The notes: a model not told the origin generated them from the sequence alone. 18,425 bases of DNA from Candidatus Hydrogenedentota bacterium (GCA_003552485.1 PUMX01000413.1:1-18425); one strand, 5' to 3'; counted from the stretch's first letter, positions 1-7,952 are shown. Program-made: numbers and translations.

Positions 1-2
1 CG

Positions 3-365
3 GCGCAGGTGTATGGCGAGGTCGATGTAGTGCGCCACGTGCCGCGCACGTGTTTCCGTCCCGCGCCGAAGGTGGATAGCTGCATCGTGCGGCTGCGCCG
101 GCGCGAGCCTGCATTGTACGCCGATGTCGACCAAGAGCTGCTGCGGCGTCTGGTGCGCGCGGCGTTTGGCAAGCGGCGCAAGACGTTGCGCAACGCGCTG
201 GCGCGCTCGCCGGCCGTTGGCCTGCCCGCCGAGACCGTGATGAACGCTCTCGAGACGGCGGGCGTGGATCCCGGCCGCCGGGCGCAGACCGTCAGCCTGG
301 ACGAGTTTGCCGCCGTAGCGCGCGCATTGCAGGACGCCGGAGACAAGGAGGCAGGCGATAGTTGA
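3..365 (+). CDS. rsmA: 16S rRNA dimethyladenosine transferase RsmA/KsgA, C-terminal part
   Basis: This is the last ~120 residues of the enzyme that dimethylates two adjacent adenines near the 3' end of 16S rRNA, using S-adenosylmethionine, late in 30S assembly. The gene begins before the window; the frame is open from base 3 and reads A-Q-V-Y-G-E before the first possible internal start. The visible part contains the family's conserved substrate-side segment (FRPAPKVDSCIVRL) followed by the small helical C-terminal domain, with the typical AFGKRRKTLRNAL stretch near residue 55 of the visible part. The methyltransferase core lies outside the window and cannot be checked. The stop codon TGA overlaps the start of the downstream histidine kinase gene, so the two are probably co-transcribed and translationally coupled. 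Identification is by recognised family motifs. Confidence 0.93.
   Translation, partial: AQVYGEVDVVRHVPRTCFRPAPKVDSCIVRLRRREPALYADVDQELLRRLVRAAFGKRRKTLRNALARSPAVGLPAETVMNALETAGVDPGRRAQTVSLDEFAAVARALQDAGDKEAGDS
345..351 (+). promoter_or_regulatory. Shine-Dalgarno AAGGAGG of the histidine kinase gene, inside rsmA
   Basis: A perfect AAGGAGG lies within the end of the rsmA coding region. It is 10 nt from a TTG at 362 and 13 nt from an ATG at 365. Both starts overlap the rsmA stop codon (TTGA or TGATG arrangement), so it does not settle the start. It does support independent re-initiation at this junction. Confidence 0.7.
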
Positions 366-1474
366 TGAACAAGGAGCAATCACAGGATTCCGAAGCAACG
401 CGTTACGAGCCCGCCCCCACAGCGGAACTCGCCCGTTTCGCCGAGCCTATCATCCAGTGCCTGCCCAGTGGCGTGATGGCGCTTGACGCCAATGGCCGCA
501 TCGTCATCACCAATCGCTCCGCCATTGATTTCCTTGGGGGCAACACCGACCAATTCGCGCCGGGCGTGTATTTGGAAGACCTGCCCATCGCCGCGCCGTT
601 CATGGACGTGATGCGCGAGGTGATGCGCGAGCAAAAGCCCATCTCGCGCCGCGAGATCATCTTGACCGTAGCGGAAGGTCAGAAGAGGGAGATTGGCCTG
701 TCGGCATCGCTGATGACCGGCGCGGACGAATTCAATGGCGTCGTGTTTCTCTTCACCGACATGACCGAACGCCGCAACGTTGAGCGCGCCGCGGAACTGA
801 ACCGCCAGTTGGCGTCACTGGGCGAATTGACCGCGGGAGTGGTGCACGAATTGCGCAATCCCGTCATGGTCATTAGCGGCATGGCCGAGTGGCTCGTGCG
901 CAAGGCCGAAGACGACGCCACACGCGACACGGGCCAGACCATCTTCGAGGAAGCGGCGCAGCTCGAAAAGACCATCTCGCAGTTTCTTGGCTTTGCGCGC
1001 CCCTTTGAGATTGAGGTAACGCATTGTCATCCCGAAGCCATAGTGGCGCGCACCGTCCGGTTATGTCAGCAGAAGGCGCAGGAGAAAGGCGTTACGCTCG
1101 ATAGCGCGTTGCCGCCTGGCTTGCCCGGCATGGAGGCCGACCCCGGCCGCATGGCCCAGGCCCTGGCCAATATTGTGAACAATGCCATCGACGCAGTGGC
1201 CGAAGGCGAGGGGACCGTCGAATTGCGCGTGCAGCGCATCGAGGCGGACATGGTGTTCGAGGTCATCGACAATGGCCCCGGCATCGATCCCGCGGCGGGC
1301 GAGACACTGTTCAAGCCATTTCTGAGCCAGAAGGAAGGCGGCACCGGCCTCGGCCTCGCGATCGTGCACCGCATCGTCACCGCGCACAGCGGAACCGTAA
1401 GCTACGCCTGTCCCGAAGAAGGCGGAACCCGCTTCGAGGTTCGCCTGCCTACCCAAAAGGGCGCGCTCTGGTAA
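365..1474 (+). CDS. Soluble PAS-domain sensor histidine kinase, NtrB-like
   Basis: This is a two-component sensor kinase that autophosphorylates a histidine and passes the phosphate to a response regulator. Numbered from the TTG alternative at 362, a PAS domain spans roughly residues 25-140 (ending FTDMTERRNVE). The dimerisation/phospho-acceptor domain follows, with H162 in the H-box VVHELRNP. The HATPase domain shows the N-box (NIVNNAID, 270-277), G1 (DNGPGID, 303-309), F-box (LFKPFLSQK, 316-324) and G2 (GGTGLGLAI, 326-334). All catalytic boxes are intact. No signal peptide or membrane segment is visible, so it should sense a cytoplasmic or redox-type cue through the PAS domain, as NtrB does. 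I chose ATG 365 over TTG 362. No response-regulator gene adjoins it, so its partner lies elsewhere or before the window. The gene overlaps rsmA. Confidence 0.9.
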   Translation: MNKEQSQDSEATRYEPAPTAELARFAEPIIQCLPSGVMALDANGRIVITNRSAIDFLGGNTDQFAPGVYLEDLPIAAPFMDVMREVMREQKPISRREIILTVAEGQKREIGLSASLMTGADEFNGVVFLFTDMTERRNVERAAELNRQLASLGELTAGVVHELRNPVMVISGMAEWLVRKAEDDATRDTGQTIFEEAAQLEKTISQFLGFARPFEIEVTHCHPEAIVARTVRLCQQKAQEKGVTLDSALPPGLPGMEADPGRMAQALANIVNNAIDAVAEGEGTVELRVQRIEADMVFEVIDNGPGIDPAAGETLFKPFLSQKEGGTGLGLAIVHRIVTAHSGTVSYACPEEGGTRFEVRLPTQKGALW

Positions 1475-1653
1475 CACGCGCGCCTGCTTTTCCCCCACCA
1501 ATCCCAGGGGTTCATTCCGGGTCGTATGCAAACGAGGATTTACGGTATCATAACAGCCAACAGTTTGGCGCTGTCCAATGCGGCGTCACGGAAACCGGGA
1601 TCGCGCGTAAGCATCGCTTTAGGCGCTCCATTGTAAAGAAGGAGGTTGCGGCC

Positions 1654-2517
1654 ATGTTGCACAGGACAATCAACGCGTTGATGATAATGACCATCGCATT
1701 CACGATGAGTGCGGCTCATGGGCAAGTGATGGACATCTTATTTCTGAGCAAATCATCGGGTTTCGAGCACGGCGTCATTCAGCGGCACAATGACGAGCCC
1801 AGCCATGTGGAAAACGTGCTATCGGATCTCGCGCGGAACTATGGCGCACGGATCAACAACACCAAAGACGCCAGCTACATCACGGCGGAGAATCTCGAGA
1901 ATTACGACGTCGTCATCTTCTATACCTCCGGCGATTTGCTTACCGAGGGGACTGACGGCCATCCGCCCATGACCGAAGAAGGCAAGGACTCCTTGCTCGA
2001 GTGGATTGAAAACGGCGGGGGCTTTATCGGCTACCATTCGGCGTCAGACACGTTCCGGGTAGGGGAAGATGGCGAACCGGGTCCATTCGTCGAAATGCTC
2101 GGCGCCGAGTTTGCCTGGCACGGTCCGAACTTCACCGGCACAGTGCGCGTGACCGATCCGGCGCACCCCACCGTCACACGTATTCCCGAGGAATGGGAAG
2201 TCTACGATGAATGGTACGTGTTCCGTCATTTTAACCGGGACAACATGCGGGTGCTCGCCGTGCTCGATCCGCCTGAAGACGTGCGGGAAGAGCACGAGGG
2301 CTACGATATCGCTGAGCTGCCCGTTATCTGGGTAAGCTCGTATGGCGATGGCCGGGTCTACTACAACGCCATGGGCCACGTGCCTGAACTGTGGGAAGAC
2401 AGCACCTTTCAAGAAGGCATCGTTGACGCAGTCACGTGGGCCAACGGCCAAGGCCCCGCACGCACGACGCCCAATTACTACGACGTGATCGATGTAGAGC
2501 GTCCTGAAGAGGAGTAA
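1654..2517 (+). CDS. Secreted ThuA-domain protein
   Basis: This 287-residue exported protein has a ThuA-like fold related to class I glutamine amidotransferases. The family is linked to trehalose and other sugar use; its precise reaction is not established. Residues 1-23 form a signal peptide (hydrophobic 7-20, probable cleavage after A-H-G at 23). The ThuA hallmarks follow: DILFLSKSSGFEHG (27-40), NYDVVIFYTSGDLLT (83-97), the GGGFIGYHSASDT block (121-133) with a conserved His128, DEWY (185-188), and PVIWVSSYGDGRVYYNAMGH (223-242). ATG 1654 is preceded by AAGGAGG at 1639-1645, 8 nt upstream, and the signal peptide begins there. The 179-bp gap from the kinase suggests its own transcription unit, but I found no convincing promoter. 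Such proteins are common in Bacteroidetes and planctomycete-like polysaccharide degraders. Substrate unknown. Confidence 0.9.
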   Translation: MLHRTINALMIMTIAFTMSAAHGQVMDILFLSKSSGFEHGVIQRHNDEPSHVENVLSDLARNYGARINNTKDASYITAENLENYDVVIFYTSGDLLTEGTDGHPPMTEEGKDSLLEWIENGGGFIGYHSASDTFRVGEDGEPGPFVEMLGAEFAWHGPNFTGTVRVTDPAHPTVTRIPEEWEVYDEWYVFRHFNRDNMRVLAVLDPPEDVREEHEGYDIAELPVIWVSSYGDGRVYYNAMGHVPELWEDSTFQEGIVDAVTWANGQGPARTTPNYYDVIDVERPEEE

Positions 2518-2565
2518 CCCAACGCTATCCGGGATGGCGCGGACAGAATCGCCACACCATTTTTC

Positions 2566-2603
2566 AGCGGTTCGCGGGCAAGTAGCGGGGCTCGCGAACC
2601 GCT
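2566..2603. terminator. Inverted repeat between convergent genes, candidate terminator
   Basis: A perfect 11-bp inverted repeat, AGCGGTTCGCG (2566-2576) with CGCGAACCGCT (2593-2603), extends inward by a G-T and a G-C pair and leaves a 12-nt loop. On the plus strand it is followed only by TTTCATATT, and on the minus strand by GAAAAATGG, so the U-tract is weak or absent. Its position 48 nt after the ThuA gene and 110 nt beyond the converging protease gene makes it the likely transcription end for at least the plus-strand gene. Confidence 0.5.
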
Positions 2604-2712
2604 TTCATATTCGAACCCGGCCACACGAGCAAAGATAATGTGAGCCATCTCAACATCAGAGGTCCGGCCTGGAAGCGCGAACCCCGTAAGTCCACGGCGC
2701 AGCATCAGCGGC

Positions 2713-4497
2713 CTACTTAATTCCGAGCACCGCGTTAATGACGTATTGAATATCCAGGGCGTTCACTTTCCCATCGCCGTTGACGTCCACATCCTCTTCG
2801 GTGACTCCCTCTGGCGCAGACAGGCCCAGGACCACATTGATCACGATCTGAATGTCCAGTGAGTCGACAGCGCCGTCGTTGTTTACGTCCGCGGGATGCT
2901 CACCGGGTTCGAACAGCCAGTTCTTCATGAGGGGAAACGATTGGTCGAAGCGGCCGTAGTAATCTGGTCCCAACGGATTCGAACACGAGGCTTCGCCGCC
3001 CCATAGCTGACCAATCAACAGCCCCTGGTCGTCAAGCAACAGAGGCGAACCGGACGAACCGGGCTCAGTGGTTCCTGCGTTCCACACCACCTTGGTGTAA
3101 TTCTCCGGGACGATTCCGCTTGCCGCGGCGCCCTCGAAAGGCCGAATATCGCCAAAGCTAATCCGTTTGTAGGAGCCCTGTGGATGGTGGATGCCGGTTA
3201 TAGGCGTCCACGCTTCCCATGGTTCGTTTGACCAGCCCAAGGCCGTCACCCCCTCGGGGGGCATCTCGCGCAAGCGGAGAAGGGCGACGTCGGTCCCTTG
3301 GTGTTCGGCAACGCGCATGAGCGCGTCCGCGCCGCCGGTGGTGCGCGGCACAGAAGTGACCGGCGGGATTGGGCCGCCGCATTCGTCGCGCTGGTAAAAC
3401 CAGTAGACCTCAACGTTGCCCGGACTACGCGACGAGCCGGTCAGGCAATGATTGGCCGTCAGAAGCAGCCGTCCGACATCGTCGCCCGCGCCGCCGGCAA
3501 GCAGACTGGCGGTGCACCAGAGCACACCCGACCGGCCAATCGAACCCAGCCCGCCCACGCCATAGGATTCTTCCAGCCAGTCCTCGTAGCAGGCCACGTC
3601 CAGATTGCAGGCGCCGGCCTTGAGGCGCGTGAGTGTATCGAACGAAACGTACTGGTGAGCAAGCTGGTCCGTGTGGATCCTCACCTCGTCCACCGACACG
3701 CCAGCGGGCGCCACGCATTCCACCACGACTTCTTCCGCAAAGATGGTGGGGGTCCATAACACGTCGTCACCCTCAGGGATAGCGGTGATCGGTCCCACGG
3801 CCACTTCCGGTTCGAAGATGTCATACACAACGAGACGCGCGCCTTCCGGTAGATCCAATTGAGCGAATTCGAGCCGGATGCCCTCGGCTTCAGGGGAGTA
3901 AAAGCTCAACGACCACACCTTTTCGCCCGCTTCCGTCTTCCGCCACGCGCCATGGCTGACGTTTGCCCCCTCGACACGCACCGGTTCATCGAAATCACGA
4001 AACACGCCGATCCGTTTCACGCCCTTTAGAGACTCTTTCTCGCGCGCGGCGTCTTCCTTTTTTAGGGCTTCCAGGTCGAGCGGCGGCAGCGCTACGAGAT
4101 CAAGGGGCGCCTTGCCTGTGACAGGCGGCGTTTGCGCAGCCTTCACGGAAGCGCCGGGTATGTCGCTGGCGGACGGTTGGGTAACAGGCGGCGCGTCCCA
4201 GTCTTTTGGCGCAATCTTCAGTTCACGCAGCGTGTCGCGCGCGATGGGTTCCCCATGGCTGTTGAAATAGAGGTCAAACGGGGGCAGGTTATCGCCCGAG
4301 TCCACCCGCATGCCAGTCACCAACACGCTGGAATCCCCTGGCGCGCGTTCCTCCCAAAGGCTGATAACCTCATGCTCGGCCGCCTCCAGGCCGGCATTGG
4401 CGAGCAAATCGTTGGGGTCCGGGTTATCCTGGGCCATCGCTACGCCAAGCGGCGTCAAACATAATAGAACCAACCAATGAAATACGGAATTTTTCAA
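2713..4497 (-). CDS. Secreted lysyl-endopeptidase-like serine protease with C-terminal dockerin repeats
   Basis: This 594-residue exported S1-type protease has a signal peptide (1-22, cleavage after A-M-A), a ~270-residue pro-region, a catalytic domain (~294-530) and two dockerin-like Ca-binding repeats (D537-VNNDGAVDSLD, D571-VNGDGKVNALD). The triad is H350 (TANHC), D403 (TDVALL) and S482 (EPGSSGSP). Six cysteines in the catalytic domain (297, 303, 328, 351, 373, 505) are spaced almost as in Achromobacter protease I, which has three disulfides. D512 in DYYGRF sits where that enzyme's Lys-specificity Asp lies, about 30 residues after the serine. CNLDVAC opens the mature domain just after K293, a plausible self-processing site. 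The start is TTG, with AAAGGA six nt upstream (4504-4509 on the plus strand). Lysine specificity is inferred. No sorting or anchor signal other than the dockerin is visible. Confidence 0.92.
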   Translation of the reverse strand: MKNSVFHWLVLLCLTPLGVAMAQDNPDPNDLLANAGLEAAEHEVISLWEERAPGDSSVLVTGMRVDSGDNLPPFDLYFNSHGEPIARDTLRELKIAPKDWDAPPVTQPSASDIPGASVKAAQTPPVTGKAPLDLVALPPLDLEALKKEDAAREKESLKGVKRIGVFRDFDEPVRVEGANVSHGAWRKTEAGEKVWSLSFYSPEAEGIRLEFAQLDLPEGARLVVYDIFEPEVAVGPITAIPEGDDVLWTPTIFAEEVVVECVAPAGVSVDEVRIHTDQLAHQYVSFDTLTRLKAGACNLDVACYEDWLEESYGVGGLGSIGRSGVLWCTASLLAGGAGDDVGRLLLTANHCLTGSSRSPGNVEVYWFYQRDECGGPIPPVTSVPRTTGGADALMRVAEHQGTDVALLRLREMPPEGVTALGWSNEPWEAWTPITGIHHPQGSYKRISFGDIRPFEGAAASGIVPENYTKVVWNAGTTEPGSSGSPLLLDDQGLLIGQLWGGEASCSNPLGPDYYGRFDQSFPLMKNWLFEPGEHPADVNNDGAVDSLDIQIVINVVLGLSAPEGVTEEDVDVNGDGKVNALDIQYVINAVLGIK

Positions 4498-4573
4498 GGT
4501 GTATCCTTTGCCATTATGTTTAGGCAGACTTAATTGAGGCCTTAGCGCGATTCACTGTGTAGTTATGATGTAG

Positions 4574-4602
4574 ATTGTACCATGGTTTTACGAATTCGGC
4601 CA
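4574..4602 (-). promoter_or_regulatory. Candidate extended -10 promoter for the protease gene
   Basis: Reading the minus strand, TGG-TACAAT forms an extended -10 (hexamer at 4574-4579). A weak -35-like TGGCCG (4597-4602) lies 17 nt upstream. This would give a leader of about 70 nt before the TTG start at 4497. The -35 match is poor, three of six bases, so the call rests on the extended -10 and the AT-rich surroundings in a 229-bp gap. Confidence 0.25.
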
Positions 4603-4610
4603 TTGCCGAA
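4595..4610. repeat. Short palindrome overlapping the candidate -35
   Basis: TTCGGC-CATT-GCCGAA is a perfect 6-bp inverted repeat with a 4-nt spacer. It overlaps the candidate -35 region of the protease promoter, the usual place for a repressor site. It is short enough to arise by chance, and no second copy was seen in the window. Confidence 0.3.
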
Positions 4611-4726
4611 ATGGTTTGTTGCGATTTTATTTGCGAATACACCCGCATTCTGCGATGTAAGCTACGTGTCTCCAACAGTTTATGGCTTATAGGGTTGCCG
4701 GCGGGTTTGTAAGAGTGGGGTTCTAC

Positions 4727-5653
4727 TTATACGGGCGCCAGCGCGAGCGGGACTTTTGTCGGCAGGAGGGTTATGGTTGCTGGGGTCATTCCGGGCGCCT
4801 CGCCATCGAGATTCAGGGGGACCGGCGGATCGGTTTCGATGTGGATGCGGGTTCCATGCGCATACTGCACGAGTTCAGGATATTTGCTGAGCCGCCCCCG
4901 GTAGAATGAGGGCAGACGCCGCAACGCGCCGAGCAAGCTGACCTCGCGGATTTGTACAATGTCAAAGCGGCCGCTATCGAATCGCGCATCCGGCGCAATG
5001 GGAATGCCTCCCCCGTAATACGGCCCATTGGCCACAGCCACCTCAATGGATCGGCCGTTCCACACCGTGCCGCCGTCCATGTCGACCCGCATCGAAACCG
5101 TAGTCAAGCGGGGCAGCCTCATCAGCACCGCCCAGAGGAATGCGAAGCGCCCACCCAGAAACCGGGGAGCATGGTCGACCTCGCGCGCAATGATGCCTCC
5201 GAGACCGACACTGGCCACGTTTACGAAGCACCGCCGCTCGGTTTCCCCGTTTTTGCCGGTGAACGTCACCTCGCCGAGGTCGGCGTTGACCCAGGTACCT
5301 GCGCGCTCATTCCGGCGTAGCCAACGCACGCTGTCGGTCGCCGTTCCGCCCGGCGCCACCCATATTTTGAGATCGGGAGACGCCAGGACGCCGTTCACCA
5401 GGCATCCGTTCACCACCTCGTTCAGCGTTCCGTCTCCGCCACAGCTCACCAGTTCCGTGTGACCGCATTGCACGGCGTGGCGGGCCAATTCGGTGGCGTG
5501 ACCACGATGCGAGGTCTCCAGCACTTCTAGGTCGCCGAAGCACGCCTCGAAGCGGGCCTCCATGCGCTTCCAATACCCTTGGCGGTGGCCGCCCGCCGTG
5601 GGGTTTAGGATGACGGTCACTGGCTTCTCGGTTGTTCTTCTGATGGCTTCCAT
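4727..5653 (-). CDS. Diacylglycerol kinase-family lipid kinase
   Basis: This is a member of the DAGK catalytic-domain family (YegS/DgkB/LCB5 type), which phosphorylates diacylglycerol or related lipids with ATP at the membrane face. From the chosen start the protein has 308 residues, the normal family size. The nucleotide-binding elements are NPTAGG (17-22), CGGDGTLNEVVNG (71-83) and APGGTATDSVR (100-110); LNLDGE lies near the C-terminus, as in the family. The frame stays open up to 5773, but that extension lies inside purB and has no family match. ATG 5653 is 10 nt after the purB stop and only 10 codons before the first conserved strand. The ribosome site there is weak, so translation probably depends on coupling to purB. 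The exact lipid substrate cannot be told from sequence. Confidence 0.9.
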   Translation of the reverse strand: MEAIRRTTEKPVTVILNPTAGGHRQGYWKRMEARFEACFGDLEVLETSHRGHATELARHAVQCGHTELVSCGGDGTLNEVVNGCLVNGVLASPDLKIWVAPGGTATDSVRWLRRNERAGTWVNADLGEVTFTGKNGETERRCFVNVASVGLGGIIAREVDHAPRFLGGRFAFLWAVLMRLPRLTTVSMRVDMDGGTVWNGRSIEVAVANGPYYGGGIPIAPDARFDSGRFDIVQIREVSLLGALRRLPSFYRGRLSKYPELVQYAHGTRIHIETDPPVPLNLDGEAPGMTPATITLLPTKVPLALAPV

Positions 5654-5663
5654 ACCCGGCTCG

Positions 5664-7091
5664 TTAGACCCGCACATCGGAGCGTTGGCCAAGCCGGCCG
5701 CGATGGCGATTGAGAACAGGTTGCACGTGATCTCCAACAAACTGGGAGACCTGTTGGGGCGCCCGGCCGACAAAGGCCTCTAAGTCTAATATACCCTCAA
5801 TCTCCGCACGGTTCATTCCAATGACCGGATCCGCGGCGAGACGATCGAGCAGATCATTGTCACCGCCCTGTTTCACTTGGGCCGCCGCCTCTTGGCTATG
5901 CAGGCGCACCGCCTCGTGCAGAGCTTGCCGGTCGCCGCCGCGCTTGACGCCGGCCATGATGATGTTTTCCGTGGCCATGAAGGGCAACTCAGCCCAGAGC
6001 CGTTTCTCGATGACCTTCGGATACACCACGGGGTCTTCCATGATGCTGAGGTACAGATTGAGGATGCCGTCCGCCGCAAGGAAAGCTTCGGGCAGGCTGA
6101 GCCGGCGGATCGCGGAGTCATCAAGGGTGCGCTCGAACCATTGGGTCGCCGTGGTGAATTCCGAGTGCAGCGGCGACACCATGAGAAAGCGGGCCAAAGC
6201 GCAGGCGCGCTCGGACCGCATGGGGTTGCGTTTGTACGCCATGGCCGAACTGCCCACTTGCTTTTTCTCGAATGGCTCCTCGATCTCCTTGAGGTTCTGA
6301 AGAAGCCGCATGTCTGAGGCGAACTTATGCACGCTTTCGCCGATGGCGGCCAGGGCGCGCAATACATGCGTATCGACCTTGCGGGGATAGGTTTGTCCCG
6401 TGACCGGATAAGAGGAATCAAACCCGAGCTTCTCCGCAACAAGCTGATCCAGCCGCTGGACTTTCTCGTGATCGCCGTCAAATAGCGCAAGGAACGAAGC
6501 CTGCGTGCCGGTCGTGCCTTTCACGCCGCGGCAGCGTAACCGCGCGATGGCCTCTTCAAGGTCCTCGATGTCAAAGATCACGTCCTGCGCCCACAAGCAC
6601 GCGCGTTTGCCTACCGTGACCACTTGCGCGGGCTGGTAATGGGTGTAGCCCAGAGTGGGCAGATTCTTCCACTTTTCCGCGAAGACGGCAAGGCGGTCCA
6701 ACACCGAAACCGCCTTGGTAAGCAACAATTCCAGGCCTTCTCGAATAAGGATCAGGTCGGTGTTGTCGCCGACGTAACAACTCGTTGCGCCCAGGTGTAT
6801 GATGGGTTTCGCCTCGGGCGCGACAAGCCCGTAGGCGTGTATGTGCGCCATGACATCGTGGCGTGTTTCCCGCTCGAACTCATGGGCCGCATCGAAGTCG
6901 ATGTTGTCCATGTTGGCGCGCATCTCGTCGAGCTGTTCGGCGGTAATGTCCAGCCCCAGCTCCTGTTGCGCCTCGGCCAAGGCTACCCAGCAACGCCGCC
7001 AGGTGCTGAACTTCTTCTGCGGGCTCCACAGCCGCACCATCTCGGGAGTGGCTACGCGCTCCGCCAAGGGACTCGTGTAGGTTTCGCTCAT
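5664..7091 (-). CDS. purB: Adenylosuccinate lyase
   Basis: The enzyme cleaves fumarate from SAICAR and from adenylosuccinate, two steps of purine synthesis, in the cytoplasm. It is a 475-residue member of the fumarase/aspartase superfamily. Recognisable elements are TRHDVMAHIHAYG (76-88), HLGATSCYVGDNTD (99-112), GYTHYQPAQ (148-156, with H151) and the flexible signature loop GSSAMAYKRNPMRSER (280-295). The YKRNPMRSER form resembles the animal-type enzyme more than the Bacillus or E. coli forms. ATG 7091 fits the family N-terminus, though only a weak purine-rich site precedes it. It lies 164 bp downstream of purO, another late purine gene, and 10 nt upstream of the lipid kinase. The gap to purO shows no clear promoter or terminator. 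Confidence 0.96.
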   Translation of the reverse strand: MSETYTSPLAERVATPEMVRLWSPQKKFSTWRRCWVALAEAQQELGLDITAEQLDEMRANMDNIDFDAAHEFERETRHDVMAHIHAYGLVAPEAKPIIHLGATSCYVGDNTDLILIREGLELLLTKAVSVLDRLAVFAEKWKNLPTLGYTHYQPAQVVTVGKRACLWAQDVIFDIEDLEEAIARLRCRGVKGTTGTQASFLALFDGDHEKVQRLDQLVAEKLGFDSSYPVTGQTYPRKVDTHVLRALAAIGESVHKFASDMRLLQNLKEIEEPFEKKQVGSSAMAYKRNPMRSERACALARFLMVSPLHSEFTTATQWFERTLDDSAIRRLSLPEAFLAADGILNLYLSIMEDPVVYPKVIEKRLWAELPFMATENIIMAGVKRGGDRQALHEAVRLHSQEAAAQVKQGGDNDLLDRLAADPVIGMNRAEIEGILDLEAFVGRAPQQVSQFVGDHVQPVLNRHRGRLGQRSDVRV

Positions 7092-7255
7092 CTTCGTTCC
7101 GTTCCACTGTGAATCTGGAATTCTTTCCGCGCCAAAACCATGGATTGCTGAACTGCTCGTCCGCTACACGGCGGGGTGCAACGATTGCTCTTATATCCCT
7201 TCGTATTCCTCGGGCGCTATGGGGTTCACCGATGCTGTTCAGGCGCATCAGGCGG

Positions 7256-7903
7256 CTACTGCTGCGCGTCTTTCGCGGCGAGCGCAAACACTTCGCCGTC
7301 GTGCAGCGCCGCCACCGCGGTGACAGGGTTGGTCAGCGAAGCAAAGACGCCTTTCTCGAGAATCTCCGTACACGCCGCGTCAGGGGTCGTTGGCACGTAG
7401 GTTTCGGTGAGTTCGGCGGAGATCACATTGCGTTCATACGTCGCTACGAAGAAACACCAGCTTGGGCGCATGGGCATCGCGCGCACTTCCAGCCCGTCCC
7501 TGCGCACAACGGCGAGCCAGCCCTGCGGTTCGCCGCGCGTGTCCGCCACGGCGGCGATACGCGGCGTGTTGTACTGATCCTTTTCGTAGTCCAGGGCGGT
7601 GAGCCCGAGAATGAGCGCATCGCGCACGTTCATGCCGGCGTCGATCTTTTCCGCAATGGGATCGGTGTGGCTGCCGTTAGTCACCACGGCGACAAGGCCC
7701 TCGCAGGGAAGCCGAACGCAGTTATAGGCGATGTACGGGTTCTTGTGCACATCCTCTTCATACCCGGGCTTGGGCACGATGGAAACGCGCTGCCCTTCGA
7801 TCACGGCGCGCCGGTTTGGGAATGATCGGCTGGATACCCGGTAAGTGGCGCCAATGTGGTTGTCTTCGTTGAGGCCCACGCTTACAATGCGTCCAACGTA
7901 CAT
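7256..7903 (-). CDS. purO: IMP cyclohydrolase, archaeal PurO type
   Basis: PurO closes FAICAR to IMP, the last step of inosinate synthesis. It is unrelated to the cyclohydrolase domain of bacterial PurH. The 215-residue protein carries the family's strong blocks: MYVGRIVSVG at the N-terminus, TYRVSSRSFPNRR (20-32), VHKNPYIAYNCVR (52-64), VTNGSHTDPIAEK (74-86), DALILGLTALDYEKDQYN (95-112) and TPRIAAVADTRG (113-124). The frame stays open to 7963, but ATG 7903 is preceded by AAAGGAG (7909-7915) at 5 nt and matches the family start. It precedes purB in the same direction. Two stem-loops lie just upstream of its ribosome site. PurO is best known in methanogens and other archaea, with scattered bacterial members. 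PurH or PurP must be sought elsewhere in the genome. Confidence 0.92.
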   Translation of the reverse strand: MYVGRIVSVGLNEDNHIGATYRVSSRSFPNRRAVIEGQRVSIVPKPGYEEDVHKNPYIAYNCVRLPCEGLVAVVTNGSHTDPIAEKIDAGMNVRDALILGLTALDYEKDQYNTPRIAAVADTRGEPQGWLAVVRRDGLEVRAMPMRPSWCFFVATYERNVISAELTETYVPTTPDAACTEILEKGVFASLTNPVTAVAALHDGEVFALAAKDAQQ

Positions 7904-7921
7904 TGTATCTCCTTTCAAGCG

Positions 7922-7942
7922 GGAACGCGGCCGCCGCGTTCC
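7922..7942 (-). other. Stem-loop next to the purO ribosome site
   Basis: A perfect 9-bp inverted repeat, GGAACGCGG / CCGCGTTCC, with a 3-nt loop forms a very GC-rich hairpin in the purO leader. It ends 6 nt before the Shine-Dalgarno (7909-7915). It may affect translation or mRNA stability. No U-tract follows it, so it is not a standard terminator. Confidence 0.45.
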
Positions 7943-7952
7943 GCACAATACT

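Noticed and set aside
3191..3862. Several plus-strand open frames inside the protease gene
   Set aside because: All are antisense to a protein with an intact triad and disulfide pattern; none has its own family signature.
5654..5773. N-terminal extension of the lipid kinase frame
   Set aside because: It overlaps the end of purB, has no ribosome site, and the conserved domain starts just after the ATG at 5653.
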